DNA from: Komagataeibacter xylinus
GTDB taxonomy: Bacteria > Pseudomonadota > Alphaproteobacteria > Acetobacterales > Acetobacteraceae
Direction: 5' to 3'
DNA length: 64,000 bases
Assembly (NCBI RefSeq): GCF_009834365.1
Contig: NZ_CP041348.1
Location: 1,364,501-1,428,500 of the forward strand
Below, one piece after another: positions 26,881 through 36,143 of this stretch; position 1 is the first letter of the stretch, and every line of letters starts with the position of its first letter. The notes under the pieces were generated by a model that worked only from the letters and a program-made list of their open reading frames with translations, had not been told where the DNA came from and did not search any database. The translations under genes and the position numbers were made by a program.

Positions 26881-27525
26881 TCAGCCCGGCAGGCTCAGGG
26901 TCACATGCGGCTTGCCGTTGGCCCGCCATTCACGACGCAACTGGGGCAGGGGCGCGCCTTCCATGACCGTGTGGTGGCCGATATGCCACGGGTTGCCATC
27001 AAGCCGCAGGGCAACCCAGCCTTCGATGGTGTTACTGGCGGGGGCCAGCCCGACAAGGGTCATGTCCGTCATGGGATCATAGGCGGCAAACTGCTTCTCA
27101 TGGCCTTCAAAGACCAGCTTCAGCGTGGCGTGGGAGTCGCACATGCGCTTGAGGTCAACGAGCAGGCTGCCGCCATTTTTCGTGCCCCTGTCAAACATCA
27201 GGGTACCACCGCCCGCCCGTATGTTCACTGGCAGCATGGTCACGCTCGTGCCCTGGGCATGGGCAATGATGAGTGTGCCTCCATCAAGATTCAGGGCACC
27301 AGCGTTCCACCCGTCGAGTTCGGGCAGGGTCATGCTCAGCCATGCGCCGCTATGCGCCACGATGGGGCATTCATTGCCCCTGCTGGCCGAGATGCGGCCT
27401 TCCCTGCGGTAATGGTTCATGGTCTGCTGGAGCGAATCGATATCGAAATGACCGGATACAAGGACCATCTGCCCATTTTCGCGGGACACCGCCTGTGCGG
27501 AGCCATACCTGTTCCTGCTACCCAT
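26881..27525 (-). CDS. Hypothetical protein
   Basis: A 214-residue soluble-looking protein that I do not recognise. It has no signal peptide or membrane segment. Glycine-rich, beta-type stretches (GALNLDGGTLIIA, VNIRAGGGTLMFDRG) and a C-terminal region with WVALRLDGNPWHIGHHTV suggest a beta fold. GGAGG lies about nine bases before ATG 27525, which supports this start; ATG 27468 is an alternative. It stands alone, flanked by about 270 bases without genes on each side, the right-hand one AT-rich. Confidence 0.6.
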   Translation of the reverse strand: MGSRNRYGSAQAVSRENGQMVLVSGHFDIDSLQQTMNHYRREGRISASRGNECPIVAHSGAWLSMTLPELDGWNAGALNLDGGTLIIAHAQGTSVTMLPVNIRAGGGTLMFDRGTKNGGSLLVDLKRMCDSHATLKLVFEGHEKQFAAYDPMTDMTLVGLAPASNTIEGWVALRLDGNPWHIGHHTVMEGAPLPQLRREWRANGKPHVTLSLPG

Positions 27526-27797
27526 GAAATCCTGCCTCCAGATGCGTGCATGTCGCCAGCACGGGAGACATGATTAAAATATTGCCATTTTTGAGATATT
27601 GTTGAAGACCAACTGAAAAATACCGTACCCCACTATTGCAAAGGCGGGGGTGATGTCAGGACTTTCATGCCGTCTGGCAAATGGTGAAAATTAGTTTCAT
27701 ATAATAATTAATACATAATATCTGTTATCGTCTGGGAAATCCCTAACACCATATGAAGCGGCTGTCCACTTACAGGGTTATTGGTCCATAATCGGGG

Positions 27798-29210
27798 CTA
27801 GAGTGCTTTCCATGCCGCCAATGCGCGGGCCCGTCCGCCTGCCAGATCCACTACGGGGGTGGGGTAGCGCGTGCCTGCGGGCAGGTCGGTTTTCCATGGC
27901 GTGTGGATGGAGCGCCCCGGCAGGTGCGCAAGTTCGGGCACCCAGTGCCGCACATATGTGCCTTCGGGGTCGAATTTCTCTCCCTGCAGCACCGGGTTGA
28001 AAATACGGAAATACGGGGCCGCATCCAGCCCGCATCCGGCCACCCACTGCCAGTTGAACGGGTTGCTCGCCGCATCGGCATCCACCAGCGTATCGGCAAA
28101 CCATCGTTCGCCCACTCGCCAGTCCAGCAGCAGGTGCTTGGTCAGGAAAGACGCCACGATCATGCGCACGCGGTTATGCATGCAGCCTGTATGCCACAAT
28201 TCCCGCATGCCTGCGTCGATAATAGGGTAGCCGGTGCGCCCGCGCTGCCAGGCCCGCAACCCGGCGGGGTCGGTACGCCAGGGCATGGCGTCGAATTCGG
28301 GCCGCAGGCTGCGCGTTGCCATATCGGGAAAGTCGAACAGGGTGGAATGGGCGAAATCACGCCACCCCAGTTCGCTCAGGAAGCGCGCGCTGTCACCGTC
28401 GCCCGGCCCACGTTCCTCCACCGCGTGCCAGGCCTGCCGGGGCGAGATATGGCCAAAGCGCAGGCACGGCGACAGGCCCGATGTGGCGGGCCGGGCGGGC
28501 AGGTCACGTGCGGTGGCGTAACCGTGCAGGCGCTCTTCTAGGAATGTATCAAGCCGATCAAGGGCCGCTGTCTCGCCGGGTTGCCATGTGGCGCGCAGGC
28601 CCGCCGCCCAGTCCGGCGTGGTGGGGCGCAGCGACAGGGCGGCCAGCTTCACGAGCCGACTGGTTACGGCAGGCGGCATAGGGGCGGCTGCCAGGGCGGC
28701 ATCCAGCCCATGCGGCACGGGTAGCGGCGGCAGTGGCGCCCCCATGGCCTGCACCGCCCGCCACCATGGCGTGAAAACGCGAAAGGAGCCGCCCTGCTTC
28801 GTGCGCACCTGCCATGGCTCATGCAGCATGTTGCCGGGGTGGCTCTGTGCTGTCAGGCCCCCGGCTTTCAGCGCGGTCTTGATCGCGGCATCACGCGTGC
28901 GGGCAGGCCCTGCGTAACGGCGGTTCCATTCCACGCCACGCGCGCCCAGAGTCTGCGCAAGCCACAAAAGGCTTTCCTGTTCCGGTCCGGCCATGAGGCA
29001 TAACTGCCCACCCCGTGCGCGCAGGTCGGCATCAAGGGCCTCAAGCGCGCCATGCAGCCACCATTTTTCAGCCCCGCCCAGCTTCAGCGCGGGGTCATGG
29101 ATATGCACGCATATTACCGGCCCCGCCGCCACCGCGGCAGACAGGGCCGGGTTATCGGCCAGCCGCAGATCATCACGAAACCACATGATGGTGGGAGCAT
29201 AATCAGGCAT
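27798..29210 (-). CDS. phrB: Deoxyribodipyrimidine photolyase
   Basis: A 470-residue FAD-dependent class I CPD photolyase that repairs UV dimers using light. The N-terminal alpha/beta antenna domain begins IMWFRDDLRLADNPAL. The C-terminal FAD domain shows GWRDFAHSTLFDFP, WQRGRTGYPIIDAGMREL, the signature HNRVRMIVASFLTKHLLLDW, and DADAASNPFNWQWVAGCG with the tryptophans of the electron-transfer chain. Full length, not in an operon. Confidence 0.95.
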   Translation of the reverse strand: MPDYAPTIMWFRDDLRLADNPALSAAVAAGPVICVHIHDPALKLGGAEKWWLHGALEALDADLRARGGQLCLMAGPEQESLLWLAQTLGARGVEWNRRYAGPARTRDAAIKTALKAGGLTAQSHPGNMLHEPWQVRTKQGGSFRVFTPWWRAVQAMGAPLPPLPVPHGLDAALAAAPMPPAVTSRLVKLAALSLRPTTPDWAAGLRATWQPGETAALDRLDTFLEERLHGYATARDLPARPATSGLSPCLRFGHISPRQAWHAVEERGPGDGDSARFLSELGWRDFAHSTLFDFPDMATRSLRPEFDAMPWRTDPAGLRAWQRGRTGYPIIDAGMRELWHTGCMHNRVRMIVASFLTKHLLLDWRVGERWFADTLVDADAASNPFNWQWVAGCGLDAAPYFRIFNPVLQGEKFDPEGTYVRHWVPELAHLPGRSIHTPWKTDLPAGTRYPTPVVDLAGGRARALAAWKAL

Positions 29211-29338
29211 GACGACCCTGTTCCAGAAATACAGGCTGTTTGTGTGGGGTACAAATGGCAGGCCGTCAAATGGCTACCCCATCGCCGCCGCTTTCCCTGT
29301 TTCAGCGATCGTTTGGAAATAAATCATTGATAAGAAGG

Positions 29339-29421
29339 AAAAGCCTTCCGGTATCGCCTTTGTTCAAAAAGGCGATGTCTTTCGAAGCGTTTTAAAAAAA
29401 GCATCACCAGAAAACTCTTTT
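29339..29421 (+). repeat. Dispersed intergenic palindrome, diverged copy 7
   Basis: AAAAGCCTTCCGGTATCGCC with GGCGATG forms the first hairpin, and TTCGAAGCGTTTTAAAAAAAGC the second. The closing arm ATCACCAGAAAACTCTTTT partly pairs with the opening arm. Stem bases differ from other copies but the overall design is kept. Confidence 0.65.
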
Positions 29422-29442
29422 CGGGTGCGAACCGATATGTTT

Positions 29443-29760
29443 TCAGCGCGGGGCAGGCGTCGCGGGCGGCGGGGACTGTGCGGGCGTGCCTGTGGGCTTG
29501 GGTGGGTCATCATCTTCAAACATGGCCCGGCATTTGGGCGAGAGCTGGTCGAGCTTGCTTTCCAGGCATTCCGTCATCAGCTTTTCGTTCGGAATGTCGA
29601 GAAAACAGAGCCTGAACACATCGCCCTTGCATGCACTGGCCTGATCGCCGCGCTCGGCCGCATGGGCGGCCGGCGTAGCGCAGGCAACACCTGTGGCAAC
29701 ACAGACTAGCGCAAGCAGCCCATGCGGAGTGAAGCGCCGGGCATCGGGCAGGCGTCGCAT
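29443..29760 (-). CDS. Exported cysteine-rich repeat protein
   Basis: A 105-residue protein with a signal peptide (cleavage near AAHAAE). One cysteine-rich motif is visible: CKGDVFRLC, then 14 residues, CLESKLDQLSPKC, the spacing of the eukaryotic GLG1-like cysteine-rich repeat that also occurs in short bacterial periplasmic proteins. The tail is Pro-rich. AAAGGAG lies eight bases before ATG 29760, ruling out longer in-frame starts. The function is unknown. Confidence 0.68.
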   Translation of the reverse strand: MRRLPDARRFTPHGLLALVCVATGVACATPAAHAAERGDQASACKGDVFRLCFLDIPNEKLMTECLESKLDQLSPKCRAMFEDDDPPKPTGTPAQSPPPATPAPR

Positions 29761-29990
29761 TGCGTTTTCTCCTTTGTGTTTCAAGGTTGCGTGGTCTTGC
29801 CGCATCACAGCGCATTGCAGTTTGCTACAACTGTCAACCCTTTTTGTCATAACAGGACCAGCAAGAGCGCGATCCAAAAGTTCCCTGAAAAATACACGGC
29901 AGTCTTCATAAATCCGTGATGGCACGAATGTCGCCCTGCCTTCGTTGGCCTGTCATAACCACAACGTCAGACCACAAAGGAGCATACACC

Positions 29991-30347
29991 ATGGCTACCA
30001 CCCGTACTGACCAGATCGGACAGGCCGCAGGTAAGGTTGCTGATGTGCTGACCGGTGCCCGTACCGATACATCGGGCCTGATGAGCGCGGTCATTGCCTA
30101 TATGGGCAATGCCAACAGCCCCGGCCGCAAGGACCTGCATGCCCGCGCCCGCAAGGCCGGGCTGGAAGATCAGGTTACCCGCTGGGAAAACCACCCCACC
30201 AACACATCGGTTGATGAGAATGTGGTGACAACCCTGATCCCTGACCCCGTCATTGGACGATTCTCGGATGAAACAGGGCTGTCACGCACTGCCACCATCA
30301 AGGGGCTGAGCGACCTGCTGCCCCACCTTGCGCGACTGGATGGCTGA
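29991..30347 (+). CDS. YidB/DUF937 family protein
   Basis: A 118-residue cytoplasmic-looking protein. The second half contains the DUF937 pattern: ENHPTNTSVDENVVTTL, IGRFSDETGLSR and a final LSDLLPHLARLDG. E. coli YidB belongs here; its function is unknown. The start at 29991 follows AAAGGAGC at good spacing, and longer in-frame options lack a ribosome site. A stable hairpin follows the gene. Confidence 0.75.
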   Translation: MATTRTDQIGQAAGKVADVLTGARTDTSGLMSAVIAYMGNANSPGRKDLHARARKAGLEDQVTRWENHPTNTSVDENVVTTLIPDPVIGRFSDETGLSRTATIKGLSDLLPHLARLDG

Positions 30348-30359
30348 TATACGCCGCCT

Positions 30360-30396
30360 GCCTGCAAACGGGCATGTTTTCCTGTTTGCAGGCGGG
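30360..30396 (+). terminator. Hairpin after YidB-family gene
   Basis: GCCTGCAAAC and GTTTGCAGGC form a perfect 10-bp stem with a 14-base loop, 13 bases after the stop. There is no T-run, so it could also be a stability element. Confidence 0.55.
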
Positions 30397-30451
30397 AGCA
30401 GGGGCTTATGATCCCCTTTATCAGATACCCCATGGCAGGCAGGACGATTTC

Positions 30452-31216
30452 ATGAACAATGCCCATTCCCCCGCACCGGCTCACACTCCCGGCGTTGTGA
30501 TCGTAACGGGGGGCAGCCGGGGCATTGGCCATGCCATCAGCACCCTGCTTGCGCGTGAGGGGCATGCGGTGGCCATCAATTACGCCACCAACGCCGCCCC
30601 GGCCGAGGCGCTGGCACAAGCCATTACCGAACAGGGCGGCCGGGCGATGGCTATCAAGGCCGATCTCTCCCAACCTGACGAGATCCGCGCCCTGTTCACG
30701 CGCGCGCATGAACTCGGGCCACTATGGGGGCTGGTCAACAACGCGGGCGTGACCGGCACCAAGGTGCGGGTGGAAGAACAGACTGCCGAGACGCTCGATG
30801 CGCTGTTCAATATCAATGTCCGCGCCACCATGCTCGCGGCGGGCGAGGCGGTGCGCCGCATGTCCACCCGCCATGGCGGCAGGGGGGGCGTGATCGTGAA
30901 CCTGTCTTCCGTTGCGGCACGGCTGGGCGGATTGCCGGGACTTGTGCCCTATGCCGCCACCAAGGCGGCGGTCGAGACATTTACGCGTGGCCTGGCCAAT
31001 GAGGTCGCGCGCGAGGGCATTCGCGTCAATGCGGTGGCACCCGGCCTGACCGCGACCGACATGGTGCCCCCCGAGACCGCGAAACTGGCCGAAACCGTGG
31101 TGCCCATGGGCCGCGTGGGCCATGTGGACGAGATTGCGCAGGCGGTGGCGTTCCTGCTTTCGCCCGCGTCATCCTACATGACGGGCAGCGTCATGACGGT
31201 ATCGGGCGGGCGGTGA
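30452..31216 (+). CDS. SDR family NAD(P)-dependent oxidoreductase (YgfF-like)
   Basis: A 254-residue classical short-chain dehydrogenase. The cofactor site is VTGGSRGIG, followed by NNAG, the catalytic Ser in VNLSSVAARLGG and the YAATK motif. The C-terminal PMGRVGHVDEIAQAV and SSYMTGSVMTVSGG match E. coli YgfF closely. The substrate is unknown, with sugar or ketone reduction likely. It is the last intact chromosomal gene before a mobile-element scar. The start at 30452 leaves a short 13-residue N-terminal extension before the fold. Confidence 0.88.
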   Translation: MNNAHSPAPAHTPGVVIVTGGSRGIGHAISTLLAREGHAVAINYATNAAPAEALAQAITEQGGRAMAIKADLSQPDEIRALFTRAHELGPLWGLVNNAGVTGTKVRVEEQTAETLDALFNINVRATMLAAGEAVRRMSTRHGGRGGVIVNLSSVAARLGGLPGLVPYAATKAAVETFTRGLANEVAREGIRVNAVAPGLTATDMVPPETAKLAETVVPMGRVGHVDEIAQAVAFLLSPASSYMTGSVMTVSGGR

Positions 31217-31395
31217 AAACATGAAGGCATCGCATTTATTGAAACGCCTGCAGCATCTTCTGGCGCACTACAGGCCCACAATCCGCTGATTATTTCGCCA
31301 GCCACAAGCTGTACCGTGGCATCTATCAGTGGATGACTGATTGCGGGTTTTTGGTGAGTGCAAGGGAAAATTTTCATATAAATCAGGCTCAGGAC

Positions 31396-31818
31396 TCATT
31401 CTTTGAGATAGAAGATGAAGCTTGCGGCGAAGTGGATGGCAGACATAAATGTATGAGCGCAGTGCGCGTATCTGGTCGCAATACGTCGCCAGTCTTTCAG
31501 CTTTGCGAACATGTTTTCGATAAGGTGACGCTTTTTATAAAAGTGCCAGTTGTAAGGTAGTTTTGATTTTCTATTCTTCTTCAGTGGAATGCAGGCAGTG
31601 ATGTTCCACCCTGTGAGAGGGCGTCTGATCCGGTTGCTGTCATAGCCCCGGTCACCGATCACTTTTTCTGTCCCGTCGGGAAGGTCTGCAAGCAGTATAT
31701 CAGCCTCTCTGAAGTCGCTGATCTGTCCTGTAGTCAGATGCAGGCGGACAGGCCGCCCCTGGCCCTCTGACAGCAAAAACACGTTCATCCTCCCGATGGC
31801 CTGTAAATCATGGAACAT
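31396..31818 (-). pseudogene. IS5-family (IS427-like) transposase remnant
   Basis: An open frame of 140 codons matching only the C-terminal half of a two-ORF IS5-family transposase. It has GDRGYDSNRIR, IPLKKNRKSK, YKKRHLIENMFAKLKDWRRIATRY and the final FIFYLKE. The first ORF (helix-turn-helix and first catalytic Asp) is missing; the frame breaks off near 31800 where an integrase fragment begins. One probable element end lies just past the stop near 31375-31390. It cannot be active by itself. Confidence 0.8.
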
Positions 31819-31820
31819 AG

Positions 31821-31934
31821 CTCTTCGACCGCGACGGGAGCCGTGAATACCTCACGGTCGCCGAGCAGGCGCCGCGCGAGGCCCGTACGCTGTGCATGAC
31901 CCTGGCCTGGTTGGGCTGCCGTCCTCAGGCATAG
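31821..31934 (+). pseudogene. Tyrosine recombinase (integrase) fragment
   Basis: A short forward reading frame gives LFDRDGSREYLTVAEQAPRE and then ARTLCMTLAWLGCR, which resembles the start of the catalytic domain of phage-type integrases. It ends in a stop soon after, without any catalytic residue, and runs into the SWIM-gene fragment. It is too short for certainty and is best read as a scar from a lost element. Confidence 0.45.
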
Positions 31935-31948
31935 GAGACCGATGACGT

Positions 31949-33239
31949 GGAGGGTTCGAAAAACCCCTTGGCTCTGAATTGGTGGCTGTGATTCCATACC
32001 TTGTGTGATGATTGGGGGGATGGCTCATGAAGCAGCCGGGTTTCTTTGATGTTGACGAGCGGCTTGCCCGGTTAAGCGGGCTTGGCGATCAGTTGGAGGC
32101 ATTTTCCCGGACTGTGGATTTTGAGGCGTTCCGCCCTGATCTGGAGAAGGCTCTGGCCTATTCAGACAGGAGCAAAGGCGGCCGTCCCCCGTTCGATCCG
32201 GTGCTGATGTTCAAGATCCTGGTCATCCAGACGCTGAACAATCTCTCCGACGAGCGAACGGAATATCTGATCAACGACCGCCTGTCCTTCATGCGTTTCC
32301 TCGGTCTGGGACTGTCGGACCGGGTGCCCGATGCCAAAACGGTCTGGCTGTTTCGCGAGCGTCTGACCGAGGCAGGCGCCATCCAGAAGCTGTTCGAGCG
32401 CTTTGACGCCACCCTGCGTAACGCTGGGTATCTGCCGATGTCCGGCCAGATCCTGGATGCCACGCTGGTGGCAGCGCCAAAGCAGCGCAATACCAAAGGG
32501 GAGAAAGCGGATCTCCGGGCGGGACGTATTCCAGAAGACTGGCAGGACAAGCCCGCAAAGATGTCGCACAAGGATCGTCATGCACGATGGACACTTAAGT
32601 TCACGAAGGCGAAGCGGCAGGACGATGGAACCATACCGTCGAGCGATCTCGCCATCCCGTTCTTTGGCTACAAATCCCACATCTCCATCGACCGGAAGTT
32701 TCGGTTCATCCGAAAATGGAAGACGACGGATGCCGCCGCCAGTGATGGTGCGCGATTGAGAGAGGGGCTGTTAGATAAAACCAATACGGCCTCAAGCGTT
32801 TGGGCTGATACAGCTTATCGCTCGAAAGCGAATGAGGACTTCATGGACAAAGAGGGTTTTGTCTCAAAGGTTCACAGAAAAAAGCCGCATCTCAAGCCTA
32901 TGCCCCGACATATCCAGAAATCGAATGCTGGAAAGTCCGTGATCCGATCACGCGTCGAGCACGTCTTTGCCGACCAGAAATCACAGACGGGATTGTTCAT
33001 CCGAACTGTCGGTATCACCCGGGCCACCATGAGGATCGGGCTGGCCAATATCGTCTACAACATGCGCCGCTTCCTCTTCCTCGAAAGGTTGAACGCGAGC
33101 GCGTAGTCATCCAGCGGGAGGGCAGTCCCCGATCTGCTCAAAACGCAGATCAAAAGCTACCCCAAAAACCGTAAATCAAATCGCCAAAACCCTGAAATCA
33201 CGAGCCAGGCGCATCAACCAACGGTTCTTCGATCCCTCC
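31949..33239 (+). mobile_element. Complete IS5-family insertion sequence, 1,291 bp
   Basis: Terminal inverted repeats GGAGGGTTCGAAAAACC and GGTTCTTCGATCCCTCC match at 15 of 17 positions. The 4-bp direct repeat ACGT at 31945-31948 and 33240-33243 is the target duplication. Because ACGT is itself palindromic it looks like part of the inverted repeat, but the interrupted SWIM reading frame (CKH on one side, HVIGLL on the other) shows it is target DNA. The element carries one intact transposase gene. Confidence 0.82.
32027..33106 (+). CDS. IS5-family transposase, apparently intact
   Basis: A 359-residue DDE transposase. The N-terminal DUF772 domain includes KGGRPPFDPVLMFKILVIQ and LSDRVPDAKTVWLFRERL. 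The catalytic region has GQILDATLVAAPKQ (first Asp), YKSHISIDRKFRF, VWADTAYRSK (second Asp) and RSRVEHVFADQK (Glu). This is the single-ORF IS5 subgroup that is widespread in acetic acid bacteria. GGGGGG lies before ATG 32027; an ATG at 32012 is also in frame. No frameshift or stop is seen, so it may be mobile. Confidence 0.92.
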   Translation: MKQPGFFDVDERLARLSGLGDQLEAFSRTVDFEAFRPDLEKALAYSDRSKGGRPPFDPVLMFKILVIQTLNNLSDERTEYLINDRLSFMRFLGLGLSDRVPDAKTVWLFRERLTEAGAIQKLFERFDATLRNAGYLPMSGQILDATLVAAPKQRNTKGEKADLRAGRIPEDWQDKPAKMSHKDRHARWTLKFTKAKRQDDGTIPSSDLAIPFFGYKSHISIDRKFRFIRKWKTTDAAASDGARLREGLLDKTNTASSVWADTAYRSKANEDFMDKEGFVSKVHRKKPHLKPMPRHIQKSNAGKSVIRSRVEHVFADQKSQTGLFIRTVGITRATMRIGLANIVYNMRRFLFLERLNASA

Positions 33240-33474
33240 ACGTGCTTGCAGGGAAATTTGCGTGAGGGACAGGTGCATTTATTGCCCATATCTCACGCAG
33301 GTCGGCCGTTACCCGGTAAGGCCGCGCGCCGGAATCTGCGCGTTCGCTTCATATCAGCGTCGCATCCGCACTCGAGCCAAGGGCCGACCATTTGGCAGGT
33401 CTGGCCAGGCCCACGCCCGCGCGCAGGGAGGCCTGGTCAGCCACAAGCCGTTCGATGATCTCAGGATCAATCAT

Positions 33475-33917
33475 GATGATGCATTGCCCTTTTTCTTGAT
33501 GAAAAAAGCATAAAAATCAATGGTGAAAGTTCAATGGCCCGGTATAGATATGATACTCATATATCCTTAAAAGAAAATATGACATTCATGTACAGATAAT
33601 GTATTTTATAATAGGATTTATTATCCGTCCATATGTGAATTATTCATAGAACATAGACTCAGGAAGATCATGACGTTCCTGTTTTAACTGGGCATAATGA
33701 CCGGAACACACTGTCAGCTCCGATATGCCGGACAAAACATCTGTGATCCGGGAGGGGGTAATGCGGCTTGTCCCTAAACTCAAAACAACCAGACTGGATA
33801 GGAAAACCATAACGAATTGATAATTTATTATAAATTAATTACAATTAAAAGATAATTTGTATTTAATTTTCATCATATATGAAAGTAATATTCCTGAAAT
33901 AGGCGCCAATATCACTT
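33475..33917. other. AT-rich intergenic region
   Basis: About 440 bases without a recognisable gene. The part from 33540 to 33900 is very AT-rich (runs such as AATTACAATTAAAAG), unlike the rest of the window. It follows the mobile-element scar and precedes the three-gene exported-protein cluster, so it holds that cluster's promoter and may itself be acquired DNA. I see no repeat or RNA structure I can name. Confidence 0.5.
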
Positions 33918-35015
33918 ATGTCTTTCTTCCTTCTCTATTCAAATACTTCATGCGCTGTGCGGAAGGTGCTGGCCGGAGCCGCAGTCGGCATGTTTATCAC
34001 AACATCCGTTGCCTGCGCCCATGCTGCCGTGCCATCCGCCAGCATGCCCCTCTCCTCCGCGCCTGATGGGCATGCAACTGCCTTTGCCCTGTCTGAACGT
34101 GAGATGCTGAACAATGTCGCCTCCGCTCGTTACATGGCGGGGCTGGGCTACCAATTATTTCGCGGTCTTGCCAGCCATGACCATGCCCGCATCCGCGCCG
34201 CCATCCGTGCCATGAACCGTGAGACCGCGTGGCTTGGGGCGCAGCCACGCCCGAACATGACGGCCGCGCTCACCCCTGCGGAGCGCGAGATCATGTTGCG
34301 TGGCGCAATGCAGATGAAACAGGGACATACTGCCGCCGCGATCGCCATTTTCAATCAAGAGCTCGAGCGCTTTCCTGATTCCAACGTCGCGACCGTCCTG
34401 TTGATCAAGGCTTATGCCACCCCCGGCCCGGCGCAGGATCTGGACCGGTCGGCCGCGTTAGGCTGGCATCTTGCCAGCGTCTCTCCCCGATCGGGCGTAA
34501 TGTGGAGCGCCATTTTGTGGGGCATGAACACCCCTGACAATATCGGCAATGCGCTGGGTGCTTACGCGGTCATGATGTACTATATGCCAGCAGCCCAGCG
34601 TACCGAAATCGGAACCTCCATGGAACTGGGCAGGAATCTTTCATATACCCCAGTGGACCTGTTGCTGCCCGACATGCCGGTCTTTGAAGCGCCCCGGCGT
34701 GAGGAAGCGCCCACAGATGATCCCGCCATGGCTTTCACGCTGGCAAAGGCCCGTGGCCCCGCTCTTGCCGCACCGGCCGGACTGGAACAGCAGGAGGCCG
34801 CACTCACGCTGGAATATGACATTGATGCCGCGGGCATTCCCCGCAATGCCCGTGTCAGCCGCCTATCGGGTAATGCGCGTTTCCGCCTGCAGGCGCTGGA
34901 CTGGCTGGGGCAGCAGACTTTTCCTCTGCTGGTGGGCGACCCCACCCATCATGACCATCAGCGCGCCGAACTTTATTTTGCACCCCGCACGGCCATGGTG
35001 CTGCCCGTACTGTAA
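33918..35015 (+). CDS. Exported protein with TonB-C-like C-terminal domain (paralogue A)
   Basis: A 365-residue protein with an N-terminal signal (hydrophobic core AGAAVGMFITTSVACAHA). The middle is helical with TPR-like repeats (GAMQMKQGHTAAAIAIFNQELERFPD, VATVLLIKAYATPG). The C-terminal ~80 residues (LEYDIDAAGIPRNARVSRL, then RLQALDWLGQQTFP) have the strand-helix pattern of the TonB C-terminal fold. There is no proline-rich spacer or inner-membrane anchor as in true TonB. The next gene is a paralogue with the same layout. The function is unknown. AT-rich DNA upstream suggests acquisition or strong regulation. Confidence 0.7.
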   Translation: MSFFLLYSNTSCAVRKVLAGAAVGMFITTSVACAHAAVPSASMPLSSAPDGHATAFALSEREMLNNVASARYMAGLGYQLFRGLASHDHARIRAAIRAMNRETAWLGAQPRPNMTAALTPAEREIMLRGAMQMKQGHTAAAIAIFNQELERFPDSNVATVLLIKAYATPGPAQDLDRSAALGWHLASVSPRSGVMWSAILWGMNTPDNIGNALGAYAVMMYYMPAAQRTEIGTSMELGRNLSYTPVDLLLPDMPVFEAPRREEAPTDDPAMAFTLAKARGPALAAPAGLEQQEAALTLEYDIDAAGIPRNARVSRLSGNARFRLQALDWLGQQTFPLLVGDPTHHDHQRAELYFAPRTAMVLPVL

Positions 35016-35063
35016 TATTCGGCCATATGCCCTCTCTTTTGTTGTTTCTGGATACGTTATTTC

Positions 35064-36143
35064 ATGCATGTTCCTTTGCTACGCTTCTGCCAACTCGTGA
35101 CTGCGCTTCCTTTACTTGTCGCGCTGGGATATGGTGGTAATGGTGCGCAGGCTCACCGGAAACCGCCCGCGCCCCCCATCGTGCCCGAATACGGCCGGCA
35201 GGACACACGCGGGCTTCGGAGCACTTTTGTCAGGGTGCAGTATCTGGCCGTGCGTGCTGCATTCTACGAGCAGCTTCTGCCCAACGGTCCATTTTCTGCC
35301 ATGGATGAAAAGTGGCACATGATTGATCAGGAAATGGCATGGCTTGACGCCCACCGCCTGCCTGCCCCGCAGGCGGATGTTTCAGCGCGCGAGCGGCTGA
35401 TCCTGACCAGTGCCATAAGTCAGGTCCAGCATGGCCTTTATCGGGATGCCATCACGACCCTGAATGATGAACTGGCGCATTTTGCCCCATCCCTCCCCGC
35501 CGTCCAAACCCTGCTGGCTGCCTATGACGGCCTGAATACGCCCGCCAGTCTGGAGCAGGCTACGACTCTTGCCTGGACGCAGTTGCGTTCCGACCCGCGT
35601 AATCCGGGGTACTGGCTGACCCTGCGGGATCAGTTGATGCGGTTCCATGGCCCGAACTGCGACAGATTGGCCTTCGGAGCGAGTGTTCTGGCTGTATATT
35701 ACGCCTCCCCCGAAACACGCCGCCTTGTCATGCGCCCGGCAGTGGAACTGGCGCACCCTGCGCAGGCGCGCATCATTGCCGCCCTGTATGACAACCTGCC
35801 AACCGCCCCGGCACCTGGTGCACTCCCCGTACCTGCGACAGAACCCCTTCAGATGGGACTGCTGTTCGAGTCAATGGGGCCGGAATTGCTGGACATGCCT
35901 GCGGACACGGCGAAAAAAATGAAGAAGGGCACAACGGCGCATGTAACCGTGACACTCGATATCGATAGCGAAGGACGGCCTCATAACGTCCGCATGGCCG
36001 AGCTGACGGGCGACAGGCTTCTGGCACAGGTGGCTGTGGAAAACCTGAAGCAGATGATTTTCCCGCTGGTCGGGGCTAATCCAGACCCGGCCTATCATGT
36101 CAACCACGTCCTCCAACTGAACCTCGAAATTGGTGATTCCTGA
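35064..36143 (+). CDS. Exported protein with TonB-C-like C-terminal domain (paralogue B)
   Basis: A 359-residue protein paralogous in layout to the preceding one. It has a signal peptide (cleavage near NGAQAH), a helical middle with QHGLYRDAITTLNDELAHFAP (compare HTAAAIAIFNQELERFPD in its neighbour), a block on DQLMRFHGPNCDRLAFGASVLAVYY, and a C-terminal VTLDIDSEGRPHNVRMAEL with a helix before FPLV. It follows 48 bases after paralogue A and is directly followed by a third exported protein, so one operon is likely. No known family is identified with confidence. Confidence 0.7.
   Translation: MHVPLLRFCQLVTALPLLVALGYGGNGAQAHRKPPAPPIVPEYGRQDTRGLRSTFVRVQYLAVRAAFYEQLLPNGPFSAMDEKWHMIDQEMAWLDAHRLPAPQADVSARERLILTSAISQVQHGLYRDAITTLNDELAHFAPSLPAVQTLLAAYDGLNTPASLEQATTLAWTQLRSDPRNPGYWLTLRDQLMRFHGPNCDRLAFGASVLAVYYASPETRRLVMRPAVELAHPAQARIIAALYDNLPTAPAPGALPVPATEPLQMGLLFESMGPELLDMPADTAKKMKKGTTAHVTVTLDIDSEGRPHNVRMAELTGDRLLAQVAVENLKQMIFPLVGANPDPAYHVNHVLQLNLEIGDS

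Larger units (their letters stand above)
31921..33474 (-). pseudogene. SWIM zinc-finger protein gene, broken by stop, frameshift and IS insertion
   Basis: Read leftwards from ATG 33474 the sequence gives MIDPEIIERLVADQASLRAG and AKWSALGSSADATLI, then an in-frame TGA, then GARPYRVTADL in the same frame. After a frameshift comes CTCPSRKFPCKH, the zinc-binding core of a SWIM finger (CxC...CxH). The frame is interrupted there by the IS5-family element and resumes on its other side as HVIGLLCLR before running into foreign sequence. SWIM proteins of this type often accompany MoxR ATPase and VWA genes; neither is present. The gene is dead. Confidence 0.65.

Noticed and set aside
31217..31395. A short coding frame (YFASHKLYRGIYQWM) after the SDR gene
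   Set aside because: It has no start, no ribosome site and no recognisable family, and runs into the IS remnant; probably debris of an older insertion.
31941..31950. ACGTGG as part of the insertion-sequence inverted repeat
   Set aside because: ACGT is palindromic and occurs at both junctions; the broken SWIM reading frame shows it is duplicated target sequence, so the element begins at GGAGGG.
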